Assembly (NCBI GenBank): GCA_913031515.1
Contig: CAJWET010000058.1
Location: 1 to 8,615 of the forward strand
Direction of reading: 5' to 3'
Length of the DNA: 8,615 bases
DNA from: an uncultured Acidimicrobiaceae bacterium
GTDB lineage: Bacteria; Actinomycetota; Acidimicrobiia; Acidimicrobiales; UBA8592
Shown here: in pieces, positions 6,894-8,615 of the stretch
Position numbering within the stretch: position 1 is the stretch's first letter
Layout of the letters: each line of letters begins with the position of its first letter
The notes under the pieces: model-generated
What the model saw: the letters and a program-made list of their open reading frames with translations, nothing else
The model's database searches: none
What the model was told of the DNA's origin: nothing
Position numbers and translations under genes: made by a program

Positions 6894-7319
6894 TTAACTA
6901 TCTACTACAACAAACACAAGATCTGCTGTGCAAGCAGTTTCACCGCCAACGGTCGCAATACCTGATGCCTTCCCGGCCCGCGCGGACAGACGCCTCACTT
7001 CAATACGTAGATCCACTCGCTCTCCTGGTACGACTTGTTTGCGAAAACGTGCTTTTTCTATTCCGCCGAATAGCGGCAATTTTCCGGAGAACCGCTCATC
7101 CTGAAGTACAAGATATGCTCCGAGTTGCGCTATCGATTCGCAAAGCAAAACTCCCGGCAAAGTAGGACGATCCGGGAAATGGCCAGAGAAAAATAACTCG
7201 GAACCTGTCAGTTGCCAATACCCTTCAGCCCATTCCCCCTGAACGCATCCAGTTACTTCAGTAAGAAACAAGAAAGGGTCACGATGCGGAAGGACTACAT
7301 TAGGAGCTGGGAATTGCAC
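6894..7319 (-). CDS. fabZ: 3-hydroxyacyl-ACP dehydratase, FabZ-type hot-dog fold
   Basis: FabZ removes water from 3-hydroxyacyl-ACP after FabG. At 141 aa it is one hot-dog domain of typical length. It has the N-terminal LPHRDPFLFLTEV (10-22), then FSGHFPDRPTLPGVLLCESIAQ (44-65) with catalytic H47 and E61, and IEKARFRKQVVPGERVDL (87-104). The start is GTG at 7319. GGAGGAGGT at 7323-7331 sets this start, and no in-frame ATG fits the family N-terminus. It is encoded opposite the fab operon, converging on fabF, and lies downstream of hup, from which a 12-bp hairpin separates it. It may be expressed by read-through from hup or from an unseen promoter. Confidence 0.95.
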   Translation of the reverse strand: MQFPAPNVVLPHRDPFLFLTEVTGCVQGEWAEGYWQLTGSELFFSGHFPDRPTLPGVLLCESIAQLGAYLVLQDERFSGKLPLFGGIEKARFRKQVVPGERVDLRIEVRRLSARAGKASGIATVGGETACTADLVFVVVDS

Positions 7320-7322
7320 GAT

Positions 7323-7331
7323 ACCTCCTCC
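7323..7331 (-). promoter_or_regulatory. Shine-Dalgarno of fabZ supporting a GTG start
   Basis: On the minus strand GGAGGAGGT ends three bases before GTG (7319), and its first GGAGG is seven bases from it. This makes the GTG start firm. The site begins eight bases after the hairpin at 7339-7368. Confidence 0.8.
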
Positions 7332-7338
7332 AAAACGG

Positions 7339-7376
7339 CGGTAGGGGTCGCCGTAACGACCCCTACCGGTACTTTT
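7339..7376 (-). terminator. Perfect 12-bp hairpin between hup and fabZ (terminator or attenuator)
   Basis: The arms 7339-7350 and 7357-7368 (CGGTAGGGGTCG / CGACCCCTACCG) pair perfectly around a 6-base loop. Reading hup to fabZ, the stem is followed by CCG then TTTT, a short U-tract, immediately before the fabZ ribosome site. Read on the plus strand, GTAC then TTTT follows. The likeliest role is an intrinsic, perhaps leaky, terminator after hup. A processing or stability stem is possible. Confidence 0.6.
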
Positions 7377-7388
7377 AGAACATATCTC

Positions 7389-7682
7389 CTAGTAAGCGGA
7401 TGTTGAAGCCTTTGCTGCAGCTTTCAGCTTCGAACCTGCGGAAACCTTGATGGCATTTGTACCAGCAATATGGATAGTCTCACCTGTTTGCGGGTTCCTA
7501 CCCCTTCGAGGGTTCCGATAGGTGCGTTCAAAGGTTAGAAAACCACTTAAAGAAATCTTGTCACCGCCGCCACAAACAGCACTGGTAACAACACCTTCAA
7601 GGGCCTTCAGGACACTATCAACGTCTCCCTTCCCGACACCGGAGCTGCCAGAAATAGCATCAATTAGCTCTGCCTTATTCAT
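7389..7682 (-). CDS. hup: HU-family nucleoid-associated DNA-binding protein
   Basis: HU is a small dimeric protein that bends and compacts DNA and helps replication and repair. At 97 aa it is a little longer than the 90-aa norm. It shows MNKAELIDAI at the start, the helical body to ~40, GGDKISLSGFLTFERT (39-54), the DNA-binding arm with RNPRRGRNPQTGE (56-68) including the intercalating proline P64, and the AGTNAIKVSAGSKLK strand-helix end. It has only a short Ala/Lys-rich tail, unlike the long basic tails of mycobacterial HU. The ATG at 7682 is set by AGGAGGT (7688-7694). A hairpin follows the stop, then fabZ. HU rather than IHF is favoured by the N-terminus and the absence of a paralogue here; IHF cannot be fully excluded. 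Confidence 0.95.
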   Translation of the reverse strand: MNKAELIDAISGSSGVGKGDVDSVLKALEGVVTSAVCGGGDKISLSGFLTFERTYRNPRRGRNPQTGETIHIAGTNAIKVSAGSKLKAAAKASTSAY

Positions 7683-7687
7683 TATTT

Positions 7688-7717
7688 ACCTCCTGTCCCC
7701 AAACCAGGACTGTCCTG
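7688..7717 (-). promoter_or_regulatory. hup ribosome site with adjacent palindrome able to pair with it
   Basis: The Shine-Dalgarno AGGAGGT (7688-7694) lies five bases before the ATG. Just upstream is the perfect palindrome CAGGAC-T-GTCCTG (7705-7717). In the mRNA, UCCUG (7709-7705) can pair with CAGGA (7695-7691), which overlaps the ribosome site, across a 9-base loop. The ribosome site is certain. The regulatory pairing is a suggestion from complementarity only. Confidence 0.5.
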
Positions 7718-7760
7718 TCTGAGGGATGAACACACTGAAAACTTCAATGCCTTCAATACA

Positions 7761-7793
7761 GGCTAAATTACACGCTTGTAAGCCCAAAAGGCT
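7761..7793 (-). promoter_or_regulatory. Overlapping inverted repeats in the hup leader
   Basis: On the plus strand, TTACA-CGCT-TGTAA (7768-7781) is flanked by GGCT (7761-7764) and AGCC (7781-7784). The same AGCC can instead pair with GGCT (7790-7793) across five bases. The two hairpins exclude each other, a shape that leader switches have, but the stems are short. No promoter boxes for hup were identified with confidence in the 244 bases between hup and the next gene. Confidence 0.25.
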
Positions 7794-7881
7794 GTTATTC
7801 CGAGATTTTTTATCTTCAATGGGCAATATCAGCAAAAATTCATGTTTCTTCTTCGCAAGAAAACACTTCATTTAGAACGGC

Positions 7882-7907
7882 AAAAGCCGCCCCGAAGGGC
7901 GGCTTTT
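7882..7907 (-). terminator. Strong intrinsic terminator after the membrane-protein gene
   Basis: A perfect 11-bp stem, AAAAGCCGCCC (7882-7892) with GGGCGGCTTTT (7897-7907), closes a 4-base loop. It ends in TTTT in either direction, so it could act both ways. It begins 19 bases after the stop of the small membrane-protein gene and shields the hup leader from read-through. Confidence 0.9.
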
Positions 7908-7926
7908 ACACAGTTCGTTAGAAGTT

Positions 7927-8259
7927 CTATCTTCCGACACCTTTTCCTAGAGCAGAGATAGCTGCGTCACGGATTGGGACAAAGGCAAGAATGACAAGCG
8001 CCGTAGCGACGTCCATACCAAACCGACCAAGACCCAAAACTTCGGCGCTTGCGCCTAAGTCAAGCCCTCCGCCACCGGCATTGACATCTGTCGCAACAAC
8101 GAACAGATACGCCCATACTAGTGATAGGTTCGACCCGATCAGTGGTAAGCCCTTAAGCATCCCACCTACTCCGGCCAAATCGAGAATGCTATCCAACACG
8201 GCAACTACGCCCTGAAGCAGCATCCCCAATATAATTAGCTGCACAAAAGTTGACATCAT
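7927..8259 (-). CDS. Small hydrophobic membrane protein of unknown function
   Basis: I do not recognise this 110-aa protein. Hydrophobic stretches at ~4-24 (FVQLIILGMLLQGVVAVL), ~45-58 (LSLVWAYLFVVATD) and ~82-96 (MDVATALVILAFVPI) suggest two or three membrane helices. Between the second and third is a Gly-rich loop with four glycines in a row (62-65), followed by LDLGASAEVLGLGRFG. The C-terminus is short and basic (GKGVGR). There is no lipobox and no clear cleavage site, so an inner-membrane location is likely. The start ATG at 8259 has AAGGAG 11 bases upstream. An in-frame TTG at 8292 would add 11 residues but would place the start upstream of that ribosome site. The gene stands alone: a ~214-base AT-rich leader separates it from trpA and a strong terminator follows. 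The size and helices are somewhat holin-like, but nothing else supports that. Confidence 0.7.
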   Translation of the reverse strand: MMSTFVQLIILGMLLQGVVAVLDSILDLAGVGGMLKGLPLIGSNLSLVWAYLFVVATDVNAGGGGLDLGASAEVLGLGRFGMDVATALVILAFVPIRDAAISALGKGVGR

Positions 8260-8295
8260 AATTGTGAAAGCTCCTTGTATAAATTTAAACAATCA

Positions 8296-8340
8296 AGGTC
8301 AAATCGGACCAAAAAAACTTGGGTAACTTGACCTGTCACC
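8296..8340 (-). repeat. Inverted repeats in the leader of the membrane-protein gene
   Basis: AGGTCAA (8296-8302) and TTGACCT (8328-8334) are perfect inverted arms 25 bases apart, with CCAA/TTGG nested inside. GGTAACTTGACCTGTCACC (8322-8340) is itself an imperfect palindrome with arms GGTAAC/GTCACC. They lie upstream of the AAGGAG ribosome site and could be an operator or an RNA hairpin. Confidence 0.35.
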
Positions 8341-8398
8341 ACGATAGTATTTTTCAATAGTTTGTGTACTGATAGTTGAAAAAACTTTAATATTTTCT

Positions 8399-8444
8399 CC
8401 AAAAATAGCCTTTGAACAGGTACTTTATAGTTTCAGATTTTTGG
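8399..8444 (-). repeat. 8-bp inverted repeat downstream of trpA
   Basis: CCAAAAAT (8399-8406) and ATTTTTGG (8437-8444) are perfect inverted arms 30 bases apart. An overlapping TAGCC/GGCTA pair (8406-8410, 8443-8447) gives an alternative stem followed, on the minus strand, by TTTTT. It could be a weak trpA terminator, but the long AT-rich loop makes this uncertain. Confidence 0.25.
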
Positions 8445-8473
8445 CTAAAACCAGTTATTTACACCCAAAAACG

Positions 8474-8615
8474 TCAAAAATCGTCAAGTTCGCTTCGGAT
8501 ACTTTTAATGAACTCTCCGATCGATTCAGGGCTTTCATTATCTAATAGTTTTTGGACTATAGCTGAACCAACGATACAACCATCCGCAACATTGGATACT
8601 TCTTTGGCTTGCTGA
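8474..8615 (-). CDS. trpA: Tryptophan synthase alpha chain, C-terminal 46 residues (5' part beyond window)
   Basis: TrpA cleaves indole-3-glycerol phosphate to indole and glyceraldehyde 3-phosphate, in complex with TrpB. Only the last 46 residues are present, reading in from the right edge to TGA at 8474-8476. The recognisable part is VADGCIVGSAIVQKL, the late (beta/alpha)8-barrel strand and phosphate-binding region typical of TrpA (usually ADGxxVGSAIV), followed by a charged C-terminal helix ending in SELDDF. The gene order expected upstream (trpB, trpC) is outside the window. No convincing terminator follows, only an AT-rich stretch with a weak inverted repeat (8399-8444). The call rests on a short match, but the motif and its position at the C-terminus fit well. 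Confidence 0.85.
   Translation of the reverse strand, partial: QQAKEVSNVADGCIVGSAIVQKLLDNESPESIGEFIKSIRSELDDF

Noticed and set aside
6882..6904. TAGAT...ATCTA inverted repeat between fabF and fabZ as a terminator
   Set aside because: The stem is only 5 bp, AT-rich, with a 13-base loop and no T-run; it is likely chance.
6965..7406. Plus-strand frames opposite fabZ
   Set aside because: They are antisense to a gene with full catalytic motifs; one also crosses the hup-fabZ hairpin.
7686..7871. 61-aa minus-strand frame upstream of hup
   Set aside because: It has no ribosome site before its ATG, a composition without domain features, and it ends in the hup ribosome-site region. It is more likely leader sequence.
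8260..8292. TTG at 8292 as the start of the membrane protein
   Set aside because: The AAGGAG ribosome site lies inside this extension and points to ATG 8259.
8412..8615. 67-codon plus-strand frame at the right edge
   Set aside because: It is antisense to the trpA C-terminus and its upstream part is the AT-rich intergenic stretch.
1..8615. Mobile element, CRISPR array, toxin-antitoxin or phage-defence system
   Set aside because: No transposase, integrase, regular spaced repeats or defence-type domains are visible; the genes are housekeeping in nature.

Overview
The window is a stretch of ordinary bacterial chromosome with moderate GC by eye, centred on a type II (dissociated) fatty-acid synthesis cluster. 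The likely source is an actinobacterium-like lineage, possibly Acidimicrobiia. The pointers are a Pol I with a degenerate proofreading domain (as in mycobacteria and several other lineages), an HU without a long basic tail, and compact ATGA-overlapping operons. This placement is an inference; nothing here fixes the taxon.

Layout, left to right. (1) Positions 1-1759, minus: 5' two thirds of polA, cut by the window edge. (2) 1835-2125, minus: a small coiled-coil protein of unknown function. (3) 2203-2289, minus: tRNA-Leu(CAA) with encoded CCA. (4) About 2290-2477: divergent intergenic region with a near-palindrome that could be the operator/promoter of the fab operon. (5) 2478-6875, plus: a possible 38-aa coupled small ORF, then fabD, fabH, fabG, acpP and fabF. 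Junctions overlap by 1-8 bases, except for a 41-base gap before acpP that carries a strong Shine-Dalgarno sequence. (6) 6894-7319, minus: fabZ, convergent with fabF. (7) 7389-7682, minus: an HU-family nucleoid protein, separated from fabZ by a perfect 12-bp hairpin. (8) 7927-8259, minus: an unrecognised small membrane protein with its own strong terminator. (9) 8474-8615, minus: the 3' end of trpA, cut by the right edge.

FabD loads malonyl groups on the acyl carrier protein AcpP. FabH starts chains, FabF elongates them, FabG reduces the 3-ketoacyl group and FabZ (encoded opposite) dehydrates the product. No enoyl-ACP reductase and no acetyl-CoA carboxylase gene lies in the window.

The most unusual item is FabD. 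After a complete malonyltransferase it carries about 70 extra residues that look like a two-fold repeated barrel-sandwich-hybrid (biotinyl/lipoyl-like) domain without a modifiable lysine. Other points are the small ORF translationally coupled to fabD, the potential RNA structures in the hup leader, and the orphan membrane protein. I saw no mobile element, CRISPR array or defence system.
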